Part shown: positions 1 to 6,109 of the stretch, piece after piece
How the letters are laid out: every line of letters begins with the position of its first letter
Position numbering within the stretch: position 1 is the stretch's first letter
NCBI GenBank assembly: GCA_944389495.1
Contig: CALXMN010000006.1
Location: forward strand, 1-44,363
Reading direction: 5' to 3'
Length of the DNA: 44,363 nt
DNA from: an uncultured Alphaproteobacteria bacterium
GTDB taxonomy: Bacteria > Pseudomonadota > Alphaproteobacteria > Rs-D84
Position numbers and translations under genes: made by a program
The notes under the pieces: generated by a model
What the model was told of the DNA's origin: nothing
Seen by the model: the letters and a program-made list of their open reading frames with translations, nothing else
Databases searched by the model: none

Positions 1-1256
1 TCACGGTAATTTGCAGGGCACTGACTGCGCGTACTGGTTGAACCGTAATTCACCGTATGCGCACCCTTGTAATATCCCGTTCCGACGGATGTACACGCGG
101 CATTTGCGGTTGCAACATATGTTCCGCCCGCACAACTGGTTTTGCAATTATTTATATTCGCTGCGGCCGTACCATCGCGATAATTAGCCGGACACTGTGC
201 CTGTGCACTGTTGCTGGATTTATAATAACCAGCTTCAACCAGTTTGCACGTTCTTTGTCCCACCAGATTTTGATACTGCAAAGAATCGTCGCACGCTTTA
301 CGTTCGGCCGCTCCACCGGGACAGGCATATCCCTTCTGGCACTGGGTACAGGTTGTACCATTTACATACGAACCGGCGTCGGCATATAATGTCGATGATA
401 CCGTCGTCGTCCCCCATCTGGTTGCACTGGTTGCATTTTGCTTTAAAGTACCAGAGCGGCAATACTCACTGGCCGATGATGCCGAACGTGTTTGATTACA
501 CTGGGTATACGATGTCCACCCGGTACCAGTATTACGTGTCCATCCGGATGTTTGCGCCGGACAACTGTTCTGAACACCGCCACTGCAATACGTTGCACCC
601 GTGCATTGTGATTGACCGGTACAGCTATTACCACTGCTGTTGCATCCGGTTGTATAGTATCCGCTGGATACCGTTTTGCAAGACGACTGACCCGTCGAAT
701 TTTGATACTTTGTTCGCCCACTGCACGCACGGCACGATGCAGACGCCTGGGTGCCACTGCCGGCTTTATACGTACCGGCGGCACAGGCCGACCATACCGC
801 ATATACAGTATCATTTGCGTTAAATGTTATACTGGTTGAACCCGATGTCGCGGTACTGGACGTTGACCATCCCTTGAACACATATCCCGCACGATAGAAT
901 GATGTTGTTGCACCACTGGCCAAAGAACAAGATGTTCCCGGCGTACACGTCTTGGCACTTGGTTTTGTGCCCGATCCGCCATTCAAATTATATGTAATCG
1001 TAACCTCGTTCAACTCTGGGCACGACGTACCACCGGGACATGTATAATTTGACCCCATCAGCGAACACGGACGACACGCATTCCCGGCCCCGGGCGTGGT
1101 GTTACACGTTGTTGACGATGATGACGCCGTCATATAATACCCGCTATTACAGGATGTATATTGTTTATACGAAGGACACGAATACCCCGCGGCCAACGCA
1201 TTACCGACAAAAATCAACATAAACAAACACGCTAAATAACGCAGAATTCTTGACAT
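1..1256 (-). CDS. Cys-rich secreted/surface protein with InlB-type B-repeat (3' end outside window)
   Basis: The minus frame is open from ATG at 1256 to the window edge (about 418 residues, C-terminus missing). A GGAAG ribosome site lies just upstream of the ATG. Residues 1-21 form a signal peptide ending ALA before AGYSCPSY. Residues 24-77 are Cys-rich. Residues about 84-157 carry an InlB B-repeat/Listeria-Bacteroides type domain, with the hallmarks ITYNLNGGSGT, FYRAGYVFKGWST and YAVWSA. The rest is a series of short Cys modules of the form GxYxxxxxxxxCxxC, with CPGG and CQKGYACPGG elements, resembling GCC2/GCC3-like cysteine repeats. In characterised proteins B-repeats are extracellular structural or adhesive modules; the actual function here is unknown. 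It diverges from rnpB. Confidence 0.85.
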   Translation of the reverse strand, partial: MSRILRYLACLFMLIFVGNALAAGYSCPSYKQYTSCNSGYYMTASSSSTTCNTTPGAGNACRPCSLMGSNYTCPGGTSCPELNEVTITYNLNGGSGTKPSAKTCTPGTSCSLASGATTSFYRAGYVFKGWSTSSTATSGSTSITFNANDTVYAVWSACAAGTYKAGSGTQASASCRACSGRTKYQNSTGQSSCKTVSSGYYTTGCNSSGNSCTGQSQCTGATYCSGGVQNSCPAQTSGWTRNTGTGWTSYTQCNQTRSASSASEYCRSGTLKQNATSATRWGTTTVSSTLYADAGSYVNGTTCTQCQKGYACPGGAAERKACDDSLQYQNLVGQRTCKLVEAGYYKSSNSAQAQCPANYRDGTAAANINNCKTSCAGGTYVATANAACTSVGTGYYKGAHTVNYGSTSTRSQCPANYR

Positions 1257-1297
1257 AGAGCTCTTCCTACTTCTGTTTCTTTTTCCCTTTTAACCTT

Positions 1298-1327
1298 ATT
1301 TTATGAAAAATGCGGTATATGTTGCAA
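1298..1327 (-). promoter_or_regulatory. sigma70-like promoter for the InlB-repeat gene
   Basis: On the minus strand TTGCAA (1322-1327) and TAAAAT (1298-1303) are separated by 18 bases, with the start codon about 42 bases downstream of the -10. Confidence 0.5.
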
Positions 1328-1358
1328 GCAAAAAATCCGCTTGTTTATTTTATTTTAA

Positions 1359-1386
1359 TTGCAAAGCACCAAATCAATGATAAAAT
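1359..1386 (+). promoter_or_regulatory. sigma70-like promoter of rnpB
   Basis: TTGCAA (1359-1364), a 16-base spacer and TAAAAT (1381-1386) place the expected transcription start 7-8 bases later, exactly where the RNase P RNA P1 helix begins (1394). Confidence 0.65.
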
Positions 1387-1393
1387 ACACCCC

Positions 1394-1744
1394 ACAGATA
1401 AACAGGGCATAGCCATCGGCCGCGGTTTATTCCGCACCCACCGATGGAGGAAAGTCCGGACTGCAATGGGACGGCATACCGGCTAATGACCGGGCGGGGC
1501 AACCCGACGATCAGAGCAACAGTGACGAATCGATATGACAACATATCGGGTGAAACGGGCAATCTCTATGCGCAGCAACCTCAAATAGGTCCCTGATGCT
1601 GGGTCCCAGGCGATTTATGGGGACGGGTAGAGGGCTTGACATTTTGTGGCAACACATTATGCAGATTGATTATGCCCACTACCCCGGGATGGTTGGAAAC
1701 GACTGGTCCGGGGCAGTACAGAATCCGGCTTATCGTTTATCTGT
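1394..1744 (+). ncRNA. rnpB: RNase P RNA (catalytic RNA, bacterial A-type)
   Basis: RNA subunit of RNase P, which matures tRNA 5' ends. The conserved 5' core GGAGGAAAGTCCGG is at 1446-1459 and the conserved 3' element ACAGAATCCGGCTTAT at 1718-1733; these form the P4/J regions in known RNase P RNAs. The ends are fixed by a perfect 10-bp P1 helix: ACAGATAAAC at 1394-1403 pairs with GTTTATCTGT at 1735-1744. The resulting length of about 351 nt is normal for an alphaproteobacterial RNase P RNA. It has its own promoter and is followed directly by a strong terminator. ORFs crossing this stretch are spurious. Confidence 0.96.
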
Positions 1745-1776
1745 AAAAAATCCACCACACGGTGGATTTTTTATTT
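1745..1776 (+). terminator. rho-independent terminator of rnpB
   Basis: A-run, TCCACCA / TGGTGGA-type stem with a short loop, then six T, starting one base after the P1 helix. Confidence 0.9.
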
Positions 1777-1828
1777 CGCCCATCATAACACAAGTAACGA
1801 TTTACTTGTACGACATTTGCCTCCCCAC

Positions 1829-1872
1829 TTGTCATTGCGAAGGTGGGGGGGGGCACACGCCAATCTTCCCAC
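1829..1872. repeat. partial unit of the TTGTCATTGCG repeat family
   Basis: Begins with the family's end motif TTGTCATTGCGA and ends in CAATCTTCCCAC. A shorter related unit is at 2056-2093. Another copy of the end motif (TTGTCATTGCAAG) begins immediately after, at 1873. It looks like a half-element or truncated copy of the full 122-base repeats. Confidence 0.7.
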
Positions 1873-1907
1873 TTGTCATTGCAAGGGAGGACGCACGACA
1901 TCTTCTC

Positions 1908-2029
1908 TTGTCATTGCGAACCATCGCAGATGGCGTGGCAATCCAGTAAATAAAAAAGCACTGCGGACATCGCCCGCAGACATAATAAACCTGGATCGCA
2001 ACGGTCGTTACACTCCCCCGCGATGACAA
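1908..2029. repeat. MITE-like palindromic repeat, copy A (122 bp)
   Basis: It starts TTGTCATTGCGA and ends CGCGATGACAA, which are imperfect inverted termini. Inside lies a small hairpin (CTGCGG...CCGCAG) followed by CATAATAAACCTGGATCGCAA. It matches copy B (2094-2215) at nearly every position after the first 30 bases. No transposase or convincing reading frame is present. The ends resemble widely dispersed TCATTGCGAG...CGCAATGA-type palindromic repeats known from several bacterial genomes. Confidence 0.85.
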
Positions 2030-2055
2030 ATCTGTATGCAGTTCACACCCAATCC

Positions 2056-2093
2056 TTGTCATTGCGGGGGATGGCGCACAGCAATCTTCCCAC
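2056..2093. repeat. partial unit of the TTGTCATTGCG repeat family
   Basis: TTGTCATTGCGGGGGATGGC followed by GCACAGCAATCTTCCCAC; parallels the 1829-1872 unit and abuts full copy B directly. Confidence 0.7.
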
Positions 2094-2215
2094 TTGTCAT
2101 TGCGAGCCACGTCAGTGGCGTGGCAATCCAGTAAATAAAAAAAGCACTGCGGGCATCGCCCGCAGACATAATAAACCTGGATCGCAACGGTCGTTACACT
2201 CCCTCGCGATGACAA
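2094..2215. repeat. MITE-like palindromic repeat, copy B (122 bp)
   Basis: Second full copy in the same orientation as copy A, with the same terminal TTGTCATTGCGA / TCGCGATGACAA inverted ends and the same internal hairpin CTGCGGGCATCGCCCGCAG. The near-identity suggests recent duplication or homogenisation. Nothing else is seen between rnpB's terminator and the dnaK terminator. Confidence 0.85.
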
Positions 2216-2261
2216 GGAATTATGACATTACAAAAGAAACACAAGTTACAAGCCTCCCCCA

Positions 2262-2288
2262 AAAAAACGGGGCAATGCCCCGTTTTTT
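2262..2288 (-). terminator. rho-independent terminator of dnaK
   Basis: ACGGGGC / GCCCCGT stem with a tiny loop and A/T runs on both sides; its arm reaches the dnaK stop codon (2287-2289). Confidence 0.85.
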
Positions 2289-4182
2289 ACTTCTTTTCCG
2301 AGAAATCCGCATCACGTGCACCATCATCATTTGGCTTTGATTCACCATTTTCTGATTGTGCGGCGGCCTCTTGCGACGCTTTATAAACCGCCTCGCCCAA
2401 TTTCATTGACTTTTCGGTTAACGCATCTGTTTTTGCCTTTAAGCCTTCTGCCGTTGCATCGGCTTTTGCCAATTCATCGGACAATTCTTTCTTGGCATCT
2501 TCGATGGCCTTTTTATCATCCGCGCTGATTTTATCGCCGTGTTCCTTAAGCGCCTTTTCAACCGAGAATACCGCAGTTTCGGCATTGTTTTTTGCCTCGG
2601 CCAATTCGCGTTTTTTCTTATCCGCGTCGGCATTTGCGGCGGCTTCATCAACCATACGTTTAATTTCTTCTTCGGACAGTCCACCATCAGACTTAATAGA
2701 TATTGCCTGTTCCTTGCCGGTTCCCTTGTCCTTGGCCGACACGTGCACAATGCCATTCGCGTCAATATCAAAAGACACCTCTATCTGGGGCATACCACGC
2801 GGGGCAGGGGCGATACCTTCCAAATTAAATTGTCCCAACAATTTATTATCTGCGGCCATATCACGTTCACCCTGGAACACACGAATGGTCACGGCCGATT
2901 GGTTATCTTCGGCGGTACTGAACACCTGGGATTTTTTGGTCGGAATTGTTGTGTTTCGATCAATCAAACGTGTAAACACGCCACCCAATGTTTCAATTCC
3001 CAACGACAACGGCGTAACATCCAACAACAATACGTCTTTGACATCGCCCTTTAAAACACCACCCTGGATTGCGGCGCCCAACGCAACAACCTCATCAGGA
3101 TTTACACCCTTGTGCGGTTCGCGACCAAAGAACTCTTTAACCGTTTCTTGAACCTTGGGCATACGGGTTTGACCACCAACCAAGATGACTTCATTAATCT
3201 GACTTTTATCCAACCCCGCATCCTTTAACGCCTTGCGACACGGTTCAATTGTTTTCTGGATTAAATCGTCAACCAAAGATTCCAACTTGGCCCGGGTTAA
3301 TGTCGTGTTAAAATGCTTTGGTCCCGTGGCGTCCGCCGTCAAGAACGGCAGGTTAATATCAGCCGACGTCTTGGACGACAATTCTATTTTTGCCTTTTCT
3401 GCGGCCTCTTTCAAACGCTGCAGGGCCAATTTATCATTTGACAAGTCGATGCCTGTTTGCGATTTAAATTCGTCAATCAGATACTTTAACACGCGCGCGT
3501 CAAAGTCCGAACCGCCCAATGCGGTATCGCCATTTGTGGACTTAACCTCGAACACGCCGTCAACAATTTCCAGAATTGAAATATCAAACGTACCACCACC
3601 AAGGTCATATACGGCAATTGTACCATTTTTGCTCTTGTCTAATCCATACGCCAACGCCGCCGCTGTCGGTTCATTAACAATACGCAAAACATTTAATCCT
3701 GCAATACGACCGGCGTCTTTGGTTGCCTGGCGCTGGGAATCATTAAAGTATGCCGGCACAGTGATGACCGCATCCGTTACGGTTTCACCAAGATATGCCT
3801 CGGCATCTTTTTTTAACTTGGCCAAAATCATTGCAGAAATCTGGGACGGGGCATATTTTTTACCCTCTATTTCAACCCAGGCATCACCATTATCACCCGC
3901 AACAATTTTATACGGAACACGTTGTGCAATTTCACGCACCGCCGGACTGTCAAAGCGCAATCCCATTAAACGCTTGATTTCGTAAACAGTATTTTCTGGA
4001 TTGGTTACCGCCTGGTTCTTGGCCGTAATACCGACCAACTGTTCGCCACCGGTCGTCATCGCCACCACAGACGGTGTCGTACGTTGCCCTTCGGCATTTT
4101 CAATAATTTTTGGTTCCGAACCATCCATAAACGCCATTGCGGAATTGGTTGTACCCAAATCGATACCTAATACTTTTCCCAT
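2287..4182 (-). CDS. dnaK: Hsp70 molecular chaperone DnaK
   Basis: ATP-dependent cytosolic chaperone that binds exposed hydrophobic segments of client proteins, working with DnaJ and GrpE. All Hsp70 signatures are present: [11 protein letters not shown] near the N-terminus, [12 protein letters not shown] in the ATPase middle, and [14 protein letters not shown]. The beta-sandwich substrate domain and helical lid follow. At 631 residues it is normal length, with an acidic/lysine tail ending DFSEKK rather than the common EEVKD-like end. A clear AAGGAGTG ribosome site precedes ATG 4182. Neither dnaJ nor grpE is adjacent, whereas many proteobacteria have dnaK-dnaJ. A promoter with CTTGAAA upstream suggests heat-shock control. 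Confidence 0.97.
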   Translation of the reverse strand: MGKVLGIDLGTTNSAMAFMDGSEPKIIENAEGQRTTPSVVAMTTGGEQLVGITAKNQAVTNPENTVYEIKRLMGLRFDSPAVREIAQRVPYKIVAGDNGDAWVEIEGKKYAPSQISAMILAKLKKDAEAYLGETVTDAVITVPAYFNDSQRQATKDAGRIAGLNVLRIVNEPTAAALAYGLDKSKNGTIAVYDLGGGTFDISILEIVDGVFEVKSTNGDTALGGSDFDARVLKYLIDEFKSQTGIDLSNDKLALQRLKEAAEKAKIELSSKTSADINLPFLTADATGPKHFNTTLTRAKLESLVDDLIQKTIEPCRKALKDAGLDKSQINEVILVGGQTRMPKVQETVKEFFGREPHKGVNPDEVVALGAAIQGGVLKGDVKDVLLLDVTPLSLGIETLGGVFTRLIDRNTTIPTKKSQVFSTAEDNQSAVTIRVFQGERDMAADNKLLGQFNLEGIAPAPRGMPQIEVSFDIDANGIVHVSAKDKGTGKEQAISIKSDGGLSEEEIKRMVDEAAANADADKKKRELAEAKNNAETAVFSVEKALKEHGDKISADDKKAIEDAKKELSDELAKADATAEGLKAKTDALTEKSMKLGEAVYKASQEAAAQSENGESKPNDDGARDADFSEKK

Positions 4183-4224
4183 TTTTTCACTCCTTGCAAA
4201 CTGAATTCTTTTTTACTGAATACC

Positions 4225-4253
4225 ATATAGTGAACACTAAATACCATTTCAAG
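4225..4253 (-). promoter_or_regulatory. promoter of dnaK, possibly RpoH-type
   Basis: On the minus strand CTTGAAA (4247-4253) and CTATAT (4225-4230) are 16-17 bases apart. CTTGAAA matches the -35 of heat-shock sigma32 promoters, and TTGAAA also fits sigma70. The -10 is not a clean match to the alphaproteobacterial RpoH consensus, so the sigma assignment is inference. Confidence 0.5.
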
Positions 4254-4271
4254 GCCACAGGAAAAAAATAA

Positions 4272-4300
4272 TAAAAAAAACCGGCAATAACGCCGGTTTT
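4272..4300 (-). terminator. rho-independent terminator of rplY
   Basis: AAAACCGGC / GCCGGTTTT stem with an AATAAC loop, followed on the minus strand by eight T. It separates rplY from the dnaK promoter. Confidence 0.85.
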
Positions 4301-4316
4301 ATATACGTACCAAAAA

Positions 4317-4943
4317 TTATTTTTTGGACGCATCCGCCGCCGGTGCCGCCGCAGCAGCCGCCGGTTTTGATGTATCTTCATCCGGCATTTTACCACCAAT
4401 TGTCGCAAATGCCAATTCCGCCTGGTGCAGGCCCAACTCAACGCCCGCCGGCAATACCAAATCTGAACCGTGCACAGAATCACCAATGTTCAAATTGGTC
4501 AAATCGATTATGATTTTTTCCGGAATATCGTGAACCAAACCACGCAACGCAACCTTGCGCACGGCAAAGTTCAAAACACCACCCAGTTTAATACCCTTGG
4601 ATGTTTCAACATTGATAACTTCGACCGGAACGCTGACGCTGACGGGCTTTTTAACATCGATACGTTTAAAGTCCGCGTGAATAACCCGATCGGTTACCGG
4701 ATGATATTGAATATCCATTAACATTGCATCTTCGTGACCGGCCGTGGTATCAATTTCAAACAATTTTGTACGCAAACCGGGTGTTTGCAACAACATTTCA
4801 AAATCGCGCCCGTTCAGTTCGATTGCAACAGGTGACTTTTTTTCACCATAGATAACAGCGGGGATATTTTTATTCTTGCGGATGCTGCGTGCGGCCCCCT
4901 TGCCAGCAACGTTGCGAATTTCTGCATTTAATTTAATTGCCAT
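4317..4943 (-). CDS. rplY: 50S ribosomal protein L25, long (Ctc/TL5-like) form
   Basis: 5S rRNA-binding protein of the large ribosomal subunit. The N-terminal beta-barrel domain is recognisable from GKGAARSIRKNKNIPAVIYG and the IELNGRDFEMLL segment. The C-terminal Ctc-like domain follows (SVPVEVINVETSKGIKLGGVL), making 208 residues, the two-domain form usual in alphaproteobacteria. The last about 25 residues are a low-complexity Ala/Pro/Lys tail. The start ATG at 4943 follows AAAAGGAC. It lies 98 bases downstream of rsmD on the same strand, with its own promoter in the gap. In many alphaproteobacteria L25 neighbours pth; pth is not seen here. Confidence 0.95.
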   Translation of the reverse strand: MAIKLNAEIRNVAGKGAARSIRKNKNIPAVIYGEKKSPVAIELNGRDFEMLLQTPGLRTKLFEIDTTAGHEDAMLMDIQYHPVTDRVIHADFKRIDVKKPVSVSVPVEVINVETSKGIKLGGVLNFAVRKVALRGLVHDIPEKIIIDLTNLNIGDSVHGSDLVLPAGVELGLHQAELAFATIGGKMPDEDTSKPAAAAAAPAADASKK

Positions 4944-5007
4944 TTTTTGTCCTTTTATAATAAATTTTTTATACTTGCGCGACCTCCAAGGGTGCCACGC
5001 GGACCAT

Positions 5008-5036
5008 ATTATTTACCAAAACAGTTGAAAAATCAA
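5008..5036 (-). promoter_or_regulatory. sigma70-like promoter of rplY
   Basis: Minus strand TTGATT (5031-5036), 17-base spacer, AATAAT (5008-5013), giving a leader of roughly 60 bases. Confidence 0.45.
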
Positions 5037-5041
5037 GGTTT

Positions 5042-5605
5042 TTATTCGTTTGTCCGCCGCAAAATCAAAAAACGTGCGCGACCATAGTTCTTATCACGTA
5101 AAACATCCCACCCGCGCGGCGCATCAATCAAATTCACCTTCTCTTGTTCCCAAATCAAAATTGCGCCATTTTTTGCACGCCGTGTCAGTGCCCGAACAAA
5201 ACTTACCCCTAAATCTGCGGCATCATATGGTGCATCTGCAAAGATTATATCTGCAACGGCGCCATACTTTTTAATGCCCATAAATGCATCAATCTGTTCT
5301 GTGGTTGCGGCACAACCTATATTTAACGCAGACAAATTTTTTCGCACGGTTTTTATTGATTCCGACGAAACATCTGTAAATATAACACGCGCATTTGGAT
5401 ACCGCGACAAACATTCGATACCGAACGCGCCGCTGCCCGCAAAGGCATCCCATACGGTAAAATCCGTATGACAGTCCACCAACCCAGACGCCATCATATT
5501 AAACAATGCCGCCCGTGCCCGATTCTGGGTTGGTCGTGCATTTGGCGGCAAATATAACTTGCGTCCGTGAAATCGTCCCGAAATAATTTGCAATTTTGAA
5601 TCCAT
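5042..5605 (-). CDS. rsmD: 16S rRNA (guanine966-N2)-methyltransferase RsmD
   Basis: SAM-dependent methyltransferase for G966 of 16S rRNA. The N-terminal IISGRFHGRKL and RPTQNRARAALFNMM segments are typical RsmD. SAM motif I is WDAFAGSGAFGIE (residues 52-64). Motif IV, usually DPPY/F, reads DAPY (residues 124-127), so the first conserved proline is replaced by alanine. Length (187) is normal. ATG 5605 is only 17 bases from the tadA start on the other strand, so the promoters of the pair must extend into coding sequence. Identity is well supported; full activity is less certain because of the motif change. Confidence 0.93.
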   Translation of the reverse strand: MDSKLQIISGRFHGRKLYLPPNARPTQNRARAALFNMMASGLVDCHTDFTVWDAFAGSGAFGIECLSRYPNARVIFTDVSSESIKTVRKNLSALNIGCAATTEQIDAFMGIKKYGAVADIIFADAPYDAADLGVSFVRALTRRAKNGAILIWEQEKVNLIDAPRGWDVLRDKNYGRARFLILRRTNE

Positions 5606-5615
5606 ACGATAAAGT
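5588..5615 (+). promoter_or_regulatory. weak candidate promoter for tadA
   Basis: TTGCAA (5588-5593), 16-base spacer, TAAAGT (5610-5615). It lies mostly inside the rsmD coding start. The predicted transcription start falls at or next to the tadA ATG. Confidence 0.3.
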
Positions 5616-5622
5616 GTACATT

Positions 5623-6078
5623 ATGAGATTTATGAAGCAAGCCCTAATTTCAGCCATTCGTGCAAAGTCACACGACGACGTCCCAATCGGTGCGGTAATC
5701 GTACACAATGACACAATAATTGCACGTGGTGAAAACCAGGTCCAGAAAAAAAAGAATCCAACATTACACGCAGAAATCGTCGCGATAAACCGTGCGTGCA
5801 AAAAACAAGGAACCAAATTTCTGGACGATTGCGACATTTACGTAACATTGGAACCGTGTGCAATGTGCGCGACGGCAATATCTTTGGCCCGAATTCGTCA
5901 CGTATATTATGCGGCCCCGGATGAAAAGGGCGGCGGCATAGCCCATAACGCACGCATATACGAAACAGACAAACACCTGTGGCGCCCAACCGTAACCCAG
6001 ATTCCCGAATACGCGGACGCATCGGCACAATTACTGCGCGAATTTTTTATCGCGCGCCGCGCCGCAAAAAAACAATAA
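5623..6078 (+). CDS. tadA: tRNA-specific adenosine deaminase TadA
   Basis: Converts the wobble adenosine of tRNA-Arg(ACG) to inosine. The cytidine/deoxycytidylate deaminase fold has its zinc site: H49 and catalytic E51 in LHAE, and C79/C82 in EPCAMC. The 151-residue product matches family length. I start it at ATG 5623, where MRFMKQALISAIRAK aligns with the first TadA helix. An upstream TTG at 5596 would overlap rsmD and add residues that are not conserved. No Shine-Dalgarno sequence is visible before 5623; ATG 5632 is a second possibility. It ends in a perfect palindromic terminator shared with secA. Confidence 0.95.
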   Translation: MRFMKQALISAIRAKSHDDVPIGAVIVHNDTIIARGENQVQKKKNPTLHAEIVAINRACKKQGTKFLDDCDIYVTLEPCAMCATAISLARIRHVYYAAPDEKGGGIAHNARIYETDKHLWRPTVTQIPEYADASAQLLREFFIARRAAKKQ

Positions 6079-6108
6079 ACCAAGTGCCCGTACGGGCACT
6101 TGGTTTTT
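6078..6108. terminator. bidirectional terminator between tadA and secA
   Basis: Perfect 28-base palindrome at 6078-6105: AACCAAGTGCCCG followed by its complement, with T-rich flanks on both strands. It sits between convergent genes. Confidence 0.92.
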
Positions 6109-6109
6109 A

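Noticed and set aside
1374-1562. 62-codon minus-strand reading frame over the RNase P RNA
   Set aside because: It overlaps a well-supported structured RNA with its own promoter and terminator and has no ribosome site.
1829-2215. Possible CRISPR array
   Set aside because: The repeated units are palindromic, of unequal length and directly adjacent, without regular spacers or cas genes.
1596-2340. Several overlapping reading frames of 60-127 codons across rnpB's 3' end and the repeat cluster
   Set aside because: They are built from the repeats themselves (the minus frame repeats its own sequence) and change frame with the repeat units; no ribosome sites.
3233-3985. 250-codon plus-strand frame antisense to dnaK
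   Set aside because: It is a codon-bias shadow of a complete DnaK with all signatures.
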